Positions 1 to 8,690 of a stretch of DNA of 64,000 nt are shown here, one piece after another. Location: the NCBI GenBank assembly GCA_023437365.1, contig JAEZGK010000098.1:16994-80993 (forward strand), in the 5' to 3' direction. The first letter of the stretch is position 1, and every line of letters starts with the position of its first letter. The translations under genes were made by a program, and so were the position numbers. The notes under the pieces are model-generated. The model saw only the letters and a list, made by a program, of their open reading frames with translations. It made no database searches and was not told the origin of the DNA. The DNA is from Bacillota bacterium (GTDB taxonomy: Bacteria > Bacillota > Clostridia > Lachnospirales > Lachnospiraceae).

Positions 1-1172
1 AATATTATTTTTATAGCTTTTGTAAAGAGTTAATGCCGATTTATCCGTTGTATCTGCTGATGTTTGAACAGAAGGGTCTATCCATGGTCGAGATATCAGC
101 TTTACTGGCCATCTGGTCAGTTCCGGGAGTGTTACTTGAGATTCCGACGGGGATTCTTGCCGATCATTGGAGCAGAAAGAATTTGATGTTTCTGGGAAGC
201 CTTCTTAAGGGGGGCTGTTATCTGCTTTGGTTGTTTTCCGAGGGCTTTGGGCTTTATGCTGCCGGCTTCCTGTTATGGGGGATCGGGGGAGCTTTGCATT
301 CGGGATCGGAAGAAGCATTATTATTTGACTCATTAAAGACGGAACAAAGAGAAGATAACTTTGACAGAATATACGGAATAGGAAGATTTCTTTCCGGTAT
401 CAGTACCATATCAGCCTCTTTGCTCGGCGGCTATCTGGGAATGAAGTTTGGTTTCGAGCTCGCTTTATGTGTATCCATTCTGTTCGCACTCCTCGGTGCT
501 GTGATTGCAGCCACGATGAGAGAGGTTAACCTGTATAAGGAGAATGAGGCTAGGAAAGATACGCTAAAACAATCGGCTCGTTTTCTGCTTTGCAGGAAGG
601 ATATACTTCTTTTTGCTTTGATCTCCTTACTGGTAATCACTACTGCGGGAGTTCTTGATGAATATGACCAGCTCATAGCAAAAGATTTTGGTCTATCTAT
701 CGCTTTGATCGGTGGTTGGACAGCTATCCGATTTTTGTTGATTTCCTTCGGAGGAATTCTTGCCTATCGGATCAGAAGAAGAATGGAGAAGCTGCTGCAC
801 AGTTCGGATCGTATGCTTCCGATTATTATATTATGCCTGATGGCGGCAGCTTTATTGATGACGGCAGGTATATTCAGATTGTTGGCGTTTATGGTTCTAT
901 ATGGGTTATATTATTTCATTATGGCAGCAGCCGATGTCATTCAGGAAGATTACTTACAGCAGAGGATTGAAACGGAGGGAAGATCGACAGTACATTCCCT
1001 GACATCTCTTTCAATGAATCTATACGGAATGATCTGTTATGGCCTGTTTGGCTTGGTAGTATCCCGTTCCGAGCTTTTTACCGGGCTTACCTTTGCAGGT
1101 GGGTATATTATAGTATGGACTATACTCATCGGAACTGCTTATCTGATTTATAAAAAGAGAGGAAAACGATAG
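1..1172 (+). CDS. MFS transporter, 5' end cut by window edge
   Basis: Multi-pass membrane protein of the major facilitator superfamily, probably a drug or metabolite exporter; the substrate cannot be told. The first ATG in the window is at 33, but the same frame stays open to the left edge and those codons read YYFYSFCKEL before MPIYPLY, which looks like the first half of transmembrane helix 1. The true start is therefore probably outside the window. The visible 379+ residues show about eleven hydrophobic stretches and the MFS loop 2-3 signature around GILADHWSRK, a G-x-x-x-D-x-x-x-R/K type motif. A Lys/Arg-rich central loop and basic C-terminus are typical. A strong terminator follows. Confidence 0.85.
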   Translation, partial: YYFYSFCKELMPIYPLYLLMFEQKGLSMVEISALLAIWSVPGVLLEIPTGILADHWSRKNLMFLGSLLKGGCYLLWLFSEGFGLYAAGFLLWGIGGALHSGSEEALLFDSLKTEQREDNFDRIYGIGRFLSGISTISASLLGGYLGMKFGFELALCVSILFALLGAVIAATMREVNLYKENEARKDTLKQSARFLLCRKDILLFALISLLVITTAGVLDEYDQLIAKDFGLSIALIGGWTAIRFLLISFGGILAYRIRRRMEKLLHSSDRMLPIIILCLMAAALLMTAGIFRLLAFMVLYGLYYFIMAAADVIQEDYLQQRIETEGRSTVHSLTSLSMNLYGMICYGLFGLVVSRSELFTGLTFAGGYIIVWTILIGTAYLIYKKRGKR

Positions 1173-1226
1173 GCTATGATACAGCTGCAGTCGTAATCCG
1201 GGCAACCGATCCTAAAATTAAATGGA

Positions 1227-1254
1227 AATGGGGCGCACGTCGCCCCATTTTTTT
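1227..1254. terminator. Intrinsic terminator between convergent genes
   Basis: A 9-bp GC-rich stem (AATGGGGCG against CGCCCCATT) with a 5-base loop is followed by five T. A-rich sequence on the left side means it could also serve the convergent WYL regulator gene. Confidence 0.85.
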
Positions 1255-1265
1255 GCTCTTGCGGT

Positions 1266-2246
1266 TTAATTATATTGCTCCAGAGTTTTGGTTAGCTCCT
1301 GGCGGATTTTATCTTTTAAATGAGGAGGATTTAATACCCGCACACCGGAGCCGAATTGCAGGATCCAACGAATCAGCTCATCGGTAACTGCAGTGTCGCG
1401 AATGAAATGTATTCCTGTCTCGGTCTCCACGATTTCATCAGCTAGGTCAGCTTCGTATTCCTGTATGTATTTGGCTGTAGGCCCCTCGAAGGCAAGAATG
1501 ATCTGCTCGACGACATTACCGGAGAGATGAATGAACTTGCTGCGGGCCTTTTTTAGAAAATAATCCGACGGTATGACAAAGGTCTCTTCGAGTGGAGTGA
1601 TTGCCTTGATCCTGGACACTCTGAAATCTCTGAGGTCGTTTCGCAGTTCACAAAAGCCTACTACGCAGAGTGCACCATCATTAATCATCAGTTCGTAGGG
1701 ATGGATAATTCTGATGGTATCCTCGTCCCCGCCGAAGCTGTGATAGATAATTCGTACCTTGGTCCTTCCTCGTATGGCGTTCTGCAGACGTTCCTCTATT
1801 TCCGGATTTACTTCATCACTGATATAATCATTCGTATTGATAGATACCATACCACTGAAATGCTTTATGAACTCGCGGTTTAGATTGGTTGTATTATCCA
1901 GAAGCTTATGGATCAGCTCCTGGGCGGTCTTACCCATAGTCATATACTGGTAAGGCTTCAGCAGCTCCAGCATAAAGGCAAGGGAGATCAATTCGGGAGA
2001 AGTAAAGGTGATATCCCTGAGACGGAATTTATCTGCAGTATAGTAAGTTTTGCCGTTCCTTTCCTCCTCTGAAATGAAACAGATACCTGACAGACTGTCA
2101 ATATCTCGGCTGATGGTCTTTTTATCAACTATGACATCCCATTTTTCGAGAGAGGAATGGATATCGCTGATGGTATAACCCCGCTTATTCTCTGACAATA
2201 ATAATAAGATAAAAATCTGTCGTTCTGTCTGTGCCATATCTTTCAT
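1266..2246 (-). CDS. WYL-domain transcriptional regulator (YafY-like)
   Basis: DNA-binding regulator. Residues ~5-65 form a winged helix-turn-helix (QTERQIFILLLLSENKRGYT ... KKTISRDIDSL), and the middle and C-terminus (~150-320) form a WYL ligand-sensing domain plus its C-terminal extension. Such proteins sense small ligands or nucleic acid and often control stress, metabolic or defence genes; the target here is unknown. The ATG at 2246 has an AAGGAGG site six bases upstream. It is transcribed towards the MFS gene and shares the terminator with it. The length of 326 aa is normal for the family. Confidence 0.85.
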   Translation of the reverse strand: MKDMAQTERQIFILLLLSENKRGYTISDIHSSLEKWDVIVDKKTISRDIDSLSGICFISEEERNGKTYYTADKFRLRDITFTSPELISLAFMLELLKPYQYMTMGKTAQELIHKLLDNTTNLNREFIKHFSGMVSINTNDYISDEVNPEIEERLQNAIRGRTKVRIIYHSFGGDEDTIRIIHPYELMINDGALCVVGFCELRNDLRDFRVSRIKAITPLEETFVIPSDYFLKKARSKFIHLSGNVVEQIILAFEGPTAKYIQEYEADLADEIVETETGIHFIRDTAVTDELIRWILQFGSGVRVLNPPHLKDKIRQELTKTLEQYN

Positions 2247-2481
2247 AGGAAAACCTCCTTATTCGAATCTAAATCACGTACGAGTTTCTTCATATAATAA
2301 TAATCAACTAGAAAGGAATTGATTAATCAAAGTATATTTTTGACATCATCTATATCTTACTATAAGAGAAAGGATTATTCAAGAATAAGAAGCTATCAGG
2401 GGAAAGCATGAGGACTTGATTTTATTACTAGGCTTAGCTCAATAGCTTTGCTCCATACTAGGCGTTGCTCCAAAAAAGTCC
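2247..2481. other. Intergenic region upstream of WYL gene
   Basis: No coding sequence is seen. It contains one perfect 12-bp palindrome, TTGATTAATCAA at 2319-2330, about 75 bases upstream of the WYL regulator start. This is a candidate operator, but nothing else supports that reading. Confidence 0.35.
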
Positions 2482-2510
2482 TTGACAATCGTTACGCAAA
2501 AATATATAAT
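2482..2510 (+). promoter_or_regulatory. Consensus SigA promoter of str operon
   Basis: TTGACA at 2482-2487, a 17-base spacer and TATAAT at 2505-2510 form a fully consensus vegetative promoter upstream of rpsL. This fits very high expression of ribosomal protein and elongation factor genes. Confidence 0.93.
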
Positions 2511-2515
2511 CATTT

Positions 2516-2537
2516 AGCGTGCAGATTTCTGCATGCT
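2516..2537 (+). other. Stem-loop at predicted 5' end of str mRNA
   Basis: AGCGTGCAGA and TCTGCATGCT pair (one G-T wobble) within a few bases of the expected transcription start of the rpsL operon. It could protect the 5' end of the transcript. The later T-rich stretch (2541-2550) is too distant for a clear terminator. Confidence 0.5.
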
Positions 2538-2677
2538 ATGTATTTTTTATGCGCTTTTTGTTGATGCTGGTATGGTATCAAAAAAGCGGTAGCAAACCAC
2601 AGAGCCAAAAACTATAAACAAGCGGATTGAACAACAATTCATCTTGTAACGAACAATTTTCAGGAGGTGAAAAATTA

Positions 2678-3100
2678 ATGCCTACATTTAACCAGCTAGT
2701 AAGAAAAGGCAGACAGACAATGGAGAAGAAATCTACAGCACCTGCTTTGCAGAAGGGTTTTAACTCCTTAAACAAGAGAGCAACTGACGTATCTTCCCCT
2801 CAGAAGAGAGGTGTTTGTACAGCAGTTAGAACAGCAACTCCTAAGAAGCCTAACTCAGCGCTTCGTAAGATTGCCAGAGTTCGTCTGTCCAACGGAATCG
2901 AAGTAACAAGCTATATTCCCGGCGAAGGTCACAACCTTCAGGAGCACAGCGTTGTTCTGATTAGAGGTGGTAGAGTAAAGGACTTACCCGGTACTCGTTA
3001 TCACATTGTCAGAGGTACACTTGATACAGCAGGCGTTGCCAAGAGAAGACAGGCACGTTCCAAGTACGGTGCTAAGAGACCGAAGGAAGCTAAAAAGTAA
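2678..3100 (+). CDS. rpsL: 30S ribosomal protein S12
   Basis: Decoding-centre protein of the small ribosomal subunit, 140 aa. MPTFNQLVRKGR at the N-terminus, TPKKPNSALRK in the middle and GGRVKDLPGTRYH near the C-terminus are the universally conserved S12 segments where streptomycin-resistance changes fall. The start at 2678 follows AGGAGGTGA; an earlier in-frame codon at 2627 has no ribosome site and would add residues foreign to S12. It is the first gene of the str operon. Confidence 0.98.
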   Translation: MPTFNQLVRKGRQTMEKKSTAPALQKGFNSLNKRATDVSSPQKRGVCTAVRTATPKKPNSALRKIARVRLSNGIEVTSYIPGEGHNLQEHSVVLIRGGRVKDLPGTRYHIVRGTLDTAGVAKRRQARSKYGAKRPKEAKK

Positions 3101-3444
3101 TTAACAATCAACGTAAGATTGTTTACTAAGCAAAACAGTTAAGTGCCGGATTAATTTTTTATTTCCGTTTGATTTGTATTTTCTGTGGGTTACAGATTGA
3201 ATGAGATGCGAGCGTATAAAACGCGGACATTTCGCTTTGGAAGATAATTAAGTTAAACTGAGCACGAACACGAACGGTGGAAGCATAAGTCTTCCATTCA
3301 ACACAAGTATAGTAAGATGAGCTTAGCTTCACATAATAGCTATAGCTATTCTCATTTGAAGTAATTACTTGTAAGTGAGTACCGTTGAATTAATTTGATT
3401 AGCGAATGTATTATTCGTTAAGCATCGTTAAGGAGGGAAGAAAC
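3101..3444 (+). other. Long spacer between rpsL and rpsG
   Basis: 344 bases without a gene inside the operon, unusually long. It holds a small hairpin (TGGAAG 3278-3283 with CTTCCA 3291-3296) and a perfect 16-bp palindrome at 3335-3350 built on TAGCTATAGCTA. No terminator-like T tract follows either one. A processing site or autoregulatory leader is possible but unproven. Confidence 0.45.
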
Positions 3445-3915
3445 GTGCCAAGAAAAGGACATATACAAAAAAGAGATGTATTGGCTGATCCGTTGTACAA
3501 CAATAAGGTTGTTACAAAGCTCATCAATAACATTATGTTAGACGGTAAGAAGGGTACTGCCCAGAAGATCGTTTACGGCGCATTTGAAAAAATCGCTGAA
3601 AAGACCAGTAAGGATGCTGTAGAGGTATTCGAAGAGGCCATGAATAACATCATGCCCGTGCTCGAGGTTAAAGCTAGACGTATCGGTGGTGCTACCTATC
3701 AGGTACCGATCGAGGTTAGACCCGAAAGAAGACAGGCGCTTGCTCTTCGTTGGATTACTACTTTCACTCGTAAAAGAGGAGAGAAGACCATGCAGGATAG
3801 GCTTGCAAACGAGATTATGGACGCTGCTAACAATACCGGCGCATCCGTAAAGAGAAAAGAAGATATGCATAAGATGGCTGAGGCTAATAAGGCATTTGCT
3901 CATTACAGATGGTAA
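3445..3915 (+). CDS. rpsG: 30S ribosomal protein S7
   Basis: Primary 16S rRNA-binding protein that nucleates the 30S head, 156 aa as usual. PRKGHIQKRDVLADPLYN, GGATYQVPIEVRPERRQALA and the C-terminal MAEANKAFAHYRW are typical. The start is GTG at 3445 behind AAGGAGGG. An upstream ATG at 3406 would add thirteen residues not found in S7 and has no ribosome site. It is the second gene of the str operon. Confidence 0.98.
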   Translation: MPRKGHIQKRDVLADPLYNNKVVTKLINNIMLDGKKGTAQKIVYGAFEKIAEKTSKDAVEVFEEAMNNIMPVLEVKARRIGGATYQVPIEVRPERRQALALRWITTFTRKRGEKTMQDRLANEIMDAANNTGASVKRKEDMHKMAEANKAFAHYRW

Positions 3916-4157
3916 TTTAGCATTCATCATAGCATATTAAATACGAAATAGTTGTATTCAATCATGGATTTGCAGATTAGAAGCTTAAATGCTTCGCACG
4001 ACGCGTAACCTATGGTTACGCTACTAATTGTTATACTTATCCATGTAAGCCAATCCATTTATACTCATGTCTGGCTTGCTAGACATTGAGCTCCAATAAA
4101 TGTCTTGCCTTTCATGGACTAATCTGCTTAACATGTAATTTTAAGGAGGAAATATCC

Positions 4158-6275
4158 TTGGCAGGAAGAGAATATCCGTTAGAGAGGACTAGGAACATCG
4201 GAATTATGGCACATATCGATGCAGGTAAGACAACTCTTACCGAGCGTATCTTGTACTATACCGGTGTTAACTACAAAATCGGTGATACTCATGAAGGTAC
4301 TGCAACCATGGACTGGATGGAGCAGGAGCAGGAAAGAGGTATCACAATCACATCAGCGGCGACCACATGCCATTGGACTCAGGAATTCGAGCATAAGAAG
4401 ATCCCCGGTGCTTTAGAACATCGTATTAATATTATCGATACTCCCGGACACGTAGACTTTACCGTTGAGGTAGAGCGTTCCTTGCGTGTACTGGATAGTG
4501 CGGTTGGCGTATTCTGTGCTAAGGGCGGTGTAGAGCCTCAGTCTGAGACCGTTTGGCGTCAAGCTGATAAGTATAATGTACCGAGAATGGCTTTCGTTAA
4601 TAAGATGGACATTTCCGGTGCTGACTTTTTCAATGTTGTAAGAATGATTAAGAGCAGATTGGGTAAGAATGCGGTTCCGCTTCAGTTACCGATTGGCAAG
4701 GAAGATACCTTTAAGGGTATTATTGATCTATTCGAGATGAAGGCTTATTATTATAAAGATGATAAGGGCGAAGACATCGAGATTACAGATATTCCGGATG
4801 ACATGAAGGACCAGGCAGAAGAATACAGACAGGCATTGATTGAGTCCATCTGCGAGACAGATGATGAGTTGATTGAGAAATTCTTAGAGGGTGAGGAACC
4901 CACAACAGCTGAATTAAAGGCTGCCTTAAGAAAGGCGACAATCTCAACTCAGATCATCCCTGTACTTTGCGGAACAGCATACAGAAACAAGGGCGTACAG
5001 AAATTACTTGACGCCGTTATAGAATTTTTGCCTGCACCTACCGATATCCCGGATATCAATGGTGTGGATGAGGATGGCAATCCGATCACCAGAAAGTCTT
5101 CTGATGATGAGCCGTTCGCAGCATTGGCATTTAAGATTATGGCCGATCCTTTCGTAGGTAAGCTCGCATTCTTCAGAGTATACTCCGGTACCTTAAATTC
5201 TGGTTCCTACGTATTAAACTCTACAAAGAACAAGAAAGAGCGTGTAGGTCGTATTCTTCAGATGCATGCCAATAAACGAGAAGATCTTGAAAGGGTTTAC
5301 TCCGGTGACATCGCAGCGGCTGTAGGTCTTAAGACCACTACAACCGGTGATACCATCTGTGATGAGAAGTCTCCGGTAATTCTTGAAGCAATGGAATTCC
5401 CTGAGCCGGTTATCAATGTTGCTATCGAGCCTAAGACTAAGGCGGGACAGGATAAGATGGGTGAGGCTTTGGCAAAGCTTGCTGAAGAAGATCCTACTTT
5501 TAGAACCTATACCGATGAAGAAACCGGTCAGACGATTATCGCCGGTATGGGCGAGCTTCATCTTGAGATCATTGTAGATCGACTTCTTCGTGAGTTTAAG
5601 GTAGAAGCAAATGTTGGTGCTCCTCAGGTTGCGTATAAGGAAAGCTTTACTAAGACCGTTGAGGTTGACAGTAAGTATGCGAAGCAGTCCGGTGGTCGTG
5701 GTCAGTATGGTCACTGTAAGGTTCGCTTCGAGCCCATGGATGCAAATGCGGAAAAAACCTACGAGTTTGTTAACGCAATTGTCGGCGGTGCTATTCCGAA
5801 GGAATACATCCCTGCAGTTGATAACGGTATTCAGGAAGCTTCCAAAGCAGGTATACTCGGCGGTTATCCCGTTCTTGGTATCAGAGCTACCTGTTATGAC
5901 GGTTCCTACCATGAGGTTGACTCCAGTGAAATGGCATTCAAGATCGCCGGTTCTATGGCCTTTAAGGATGCGATGCACAAGGGTGGTTCCGTACTGCTCG
6001 AGCCTATCATGAGAGTAGAAGTTACTGTTCCCGAAGATTACATGGGTGATGTTATCGGTGATATCAGCTCCCGTCGTGGTCGTATCGAAGGTACAGAGGA
6101 CATCAATGGCACTAAGCTGATCAGAGGCTTTGTTCCGTTGTCCGAGATGTTCGGATACTCTACAACCCTTCGTTCCAAGACCCAGGGTCGTGGTGCTTAC
6201 TCCATGTTCTTTGCGATCTATGAACCGGTTCCGAAGAATGTTCAGGAAAAGGTTTTATCCGCAAAGGGTAAATAA
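4158..6275 (+). CDS. fusA: Elongation factor G
   Basis: Ribosomal translocase GTPase, 705 aa. The G1 motif AHIDAGKTT lies at residues ~18-26, G3 is DTPGH and G4 is NKMD; domains II-V follow with the conserved GMGELHLEI and SGGRGQYGH segments. The chosen start is TTG at 4158, seven bases after AAGGAGGA. The ATG at 4086 would add 24 residues unlike EF-G. A 242-base gap separates it from rpsG. It is part of the str operon. Confidence 0.98.
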   Translation: MAGREYPLERTRNIGIMAHIDAGKTTLTERILYYTGVNYKIGDTHEGTATMDWMEQEQERGITITSAATTCHWTQEFEHKKIPGALEHRINIIDTPGHVDFTVEVERSLRVLDSAVGVFCAKGGVEPQSETVWRQADKYNVPRMAFVNKMDISGADFFNVVRMIKSRLGKNAVPLQLPIGKEDTFKGIIDLFEMKAYYYKDDKGEDIEITDIPDDMKDQAEEYRQALIESICETDDELIEKFLEGEEPTTAELKAALRKATISTQIIPVLCGTAYRNKGVQKLLDAVIEFLPAPTDIPDINGVDEDGNPITRKSSDDEPFAALAFKIMADPFVGKLAFFRVYSGTLNSGSYVLNSTKNKKERVGRILQMHANKREDLERVYSGDIAAAVGLKTTTTGDTICDEKSPVILEAMEFPEPVINVAIEPKTKAGQDKMGEALAKLAEEDPTFRTYTDEETGQTIIAGMGELHLEIIVDRLLREFKVEANVGAPQVAYKESFTKTVEVDSKYAKQSGGRGQYGHCKVRFEPMDANAEKTYEFVNAIVGGAIPKEYIPAVDNGIQEASKAGILGGYPVLGIRATCYDGSYHEVDSSEMAFKIAGSMAFKDAMHKGGSVLLEPIMRVEVTVPEDYMGDVIGDISSRRGRIEGTEDINGTKLIRGFVPLSEMFGYSTTLRSKTQGRGAYSMFFAIYEPVPKNVQEKVLSAKGK

Positions 6276-6404
6276 AGAAAGTTGTGATAAAAATGTTATT
6301 GCCGTAATGGATTATGCTTGAAAATATTTCTAAGTTGAAATATAATAGGGCATATGAGGCAATATATAAACAAGCCCATATTAAGGATACTAATTATTCC
6401 TTTA

Positions 6405-6426
6405 GGAAAATGTCTGGACGTTTTCC
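6405..6426 (+). other. Hairpin in fusA-tuf spacer
   Basis: GGAAAATGTC and GACGTTTTCC form a 10-bp stem (one wobble) with a 2-base loop about 55 bases before tuf. There is no T run, so a processing or attenuation element is more likely than a terminator. Confidence 0.4.
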
Positions 6427-6482
6427 TTGGGCAAGAACTATTTGCTTAGAAGCATTTATTATTTAAAGGAGGACGTTGTAAA

Positions 6483-7676
6483 ATGGCTAAAGCTAAATTT
6501 GAAAGAAACAAACCGCATTGTAATATCGGTACTATCGGTCACGTTGACCATGGTAAGACAACTCTTACAGCAGCTATCACAAAGACTCTTCATGAGAGAT
6601 TAGGTACTGGTGAGGTTGTAGCATTCGATCAGATCGACAAAGCTCCCGAGGAGAAGGCACGTGGTATCACAATATCTACCGCTCACGTTGAGTATGAGTC
6701 TAAGAAGAGACATTACGCTCACGTTGACTGCCCCGGACATGCTGACTATGTAAAGAACATGATTACCGGTGCTGCTCAGATGGACGGCGCTATCCTCGTA
6801 GTTGCTGCTACCGACGGTGTTATGGCTCAGACAAGAGAGCACATCTTACTTTCCCGTCAGGTTGGTGTTCCTTACGTTGTAGTATTTATGAACAAGTGTG
6901 ATATGGTTGATGATCCTGAGCTTCTTGAATTAGTTGAGATGGAAATCAGAGACTTATTAAATGAGTATGAGTTCCCCGGCGATGATACACCTATCATCCA
7001 GGGTTCTGCTCTGAAGGCTCTTGAAGATCCTAGCTGCCCTTGGGGTGACAAGATCCTTGAGTTATTCGATGCAGTTGATAGCTGGATTCCGGATCCTCAG
7101 AGAGCAACAGATAAGCCTTTCTTAATGCCTGTTGAGGACGTATTCTCCATTACTGGTCGTGGTACAGTTGCTACAGGCCGTGTTGAGCGTGGTGTTCTTC
7201 ATGTATCTGAGGAAGTTGAAATCGTTGGTATTAAGGAAGAGACACGTAAGGTTGTATGTACCGGTATCGAGATGTTCCGTAAGCTTCTTGATGAGGCTCA
7301 GGCTGGTGATAACATCGGTGCACTTCTTCGTGGTGTTCAGAGAAATGAAATCGAAAGAGGACAGGTTCTCGTTAAGCCCGGTACAATTAAGTGCCATAAG
7401 AAGTTTACAGCTCAGGTTTACGTATTAACAAAAGAAGAAGGTGGACGTCATACTCCTTTTTTCAACAACTACAGACCTCAGTTCTACTTCAGAACAACTG
7501 ACGTTACTGGTGTATGTAACCTGCCTGCAGGTGTTGAGATGTGTATGCCTGGCGATAACATCGAGATGAGCATCGAATTAATTCATCCGATCGCTATGGA
7601 GCAGGGTCTTGGCTTCGCTATCCGTGAGGGTGGCAGAACAGTAGGTTCAGGTAAGGTTGCTACTATTATTGAATAA
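6483..7676 (+). CDS. tuf: Elongation factor Tu
   Basis: Delivers aminoacyl-tRNA to the ribosome; 397 aa, the normal length. G1 GHVDHGKTT (residues ~19-27), G3 DCPGH and G4 NKCD are intact, and domains II and III are complete to the GRTVGSGKVATIIE end. The AAAGGAGG site precedes the ATG. It is the last gene of the str operon and is followed by a strong terminator. Codon choice is strongly biased, as expected for a highly expressed gene. Confidence 0.99.
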   Translation: MAKAKFERNKPHCNIGTIGHVDHGKTTLTAAITKTLHERLGTGEVVAFDQIDKAPEEKARGITISTAHVEYESKKRHYAHVDCPGHADYVKNMITGAAQMDGAILVVAATDGVMAQTREHILLSRQVGVPYVVVFMNKCDMVDDPELLELVEMEIRDLLNEYEFPGDDTPIIQGSALKALEDPSCPWGDKILELFDAVDSWIPDPQRATDKPFLMPVEDVFSITGRGTVATGRVERGVLHVSEEVEIVGIKEETRKVVCTGIEMFRKLLDEAQAGDNIGALLRGVQRNEIERGQVLVKPGTIKCHKKFTAQVYVLTKEEGGRHTPFFNNYRPQFYFRTTDVTGVCNLPAGVEMCMPGDNIEMSIELIHPIAMEQGLGFAIREGGRTVGSGKVATIIE

Positions 7677-7694
7677 TTGATTTAGGTAAATTTT

Positions 7695-7725
7695 AAGGAG
7701 GTGTTTTTAACACCTCCTTATTTTT
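7695..7725 (+). terminator. Intrinsic terminator of str operon
   Basis: A perfect 11-bp stem, AAGGAGGTGTT against AACACCTCCTT, with a TTT loop and a T-rich tail ends the operon just after tuf. Confidence 0.93.
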
Positions 7726-7882
7726 ATGTAATAGAAAAGTTCGTCCTATTACATAAAAACGCTCCGCATAGCGAATAATTCCCATATAACACCTCTTGAG
7801 TTTTATGAAAAAAATGCCGATATTTATCCTGTAATAGCATCATACGCAAAAGAACTGCACGTAAAAATGCACAAGTAAAAAA

Positions 7883-8395
7883 TCACATCAGCCTGTTATG
7901 GGTTAAGTCATAATGGAGTTTTACTTGATAAAAGGGAAATCCGATTATCCTAAGAAATAAACCGGAAGATAAGATTATGACCGGCAGCTTCTGCAGATAA
8001 GGTGGAACGAGAGCCTTCGTACTGAAGTTATACTGCCAAAGAGCAAGAAAAAGCATAGCAATCAGGAAGGTTACGGAATTTGACAGATACTTAACTCGGC
8101 TATATTGGTATTTTTTCTTCAAATGACTCAGGAGAAATGTCTCTTCCTTTGCTAAAGCAATCAGAAAGGGGAGCTTCGCATTCTTAATGTTATCTGAGAT
8201 TGCATATTCCAGAACAGGAGGGAAGATGTTTAGCAGGATTACAGTGTATAATGGAGCCATATTATAATTACCTGTGACAAAGGCGATCGTAGTAATTGAA
8301 AGTATCAGAGTCAGAAAATGACGGCTGATGATTAAAGACCGATATTGCGAGAGCTGACGAATTTCCTTTTTCATGATCATCGCCTTTTCGTTCAT
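7883..8395 (-). CDS. Hypothetical four-helix membrane protein
   Basis: 170 aa, not recognised. A basic N-terminus is followed by four hydrophobic segments, roughly residues 25-45, 48-68, 103-122 and 135-152, arranged as two pairs around a charged loop (KEETFLLSHLKKKYQYSR). It stands alone on the minus strand between the str operon terminator and the mreB promoter. No catalytic motif is seen. AAGGAGT upstream of the ATG supports translation. Confidence 0.6.
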   Translation of the reverse strand: MNEKAMIMKKEIRQLSQYRSLIISRHFLTLILSITTIAFVTGNYNMAPLYTVILLNIFPPVLEYAISDNIKNAKLPFLIALAKEETFLLSHLKKKYQYSRVKYLSNSVTFLIAMLFLALWQYNFSTKALVPPYLQKLPVIILSSGLFLRIIGFPFYQVKLHYDLTHNRLM

Positions 8396-8512
8396 TTTAT
8401 ATTACTCCTTCCTTATGTTAGCTAAACGTATTATATAATATTTTTAGTAAGACCTCAACTGCTGAATAACCTCCGAAAATGTCGGCATTTACTTAATTAT
8501 TGAAAATTTCCT

Positions 8513-8541
8513 TTGAATATTATAAGAAAAGCGTATATAAT
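8513..8541 (+). promoter_or_regulatory. SigA-type promoter upstream of mreB
   Basis: TTGAAT at 8513-8518, a 17-base spacer and TATAAT at 8536-8541, about 150 bases before the mreB start. The intergenic space 8396-8690 shows nothing else. Confidence 0.8.
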
Positions 8542-8690
8542 ATACTCGTGTATGTTTAAGTTGCCGAAGATTGGAAGAAAATATAGAAAGAGGAAGCTTT
8601 CAAGGTTTAGAGCAGCATTGATGACAGTTGGGTCAATATAAAAATCAGTTACTTATTCTGTAGCGGCATAAACAGGAAAGGAGATATATT

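Noticed and set aside
5214..5978. 254-codon open frame antisense to fusA
   Set aside because: A shadow of the strongly codon-biased EF-G gene; no ribosome site or protein-like features.
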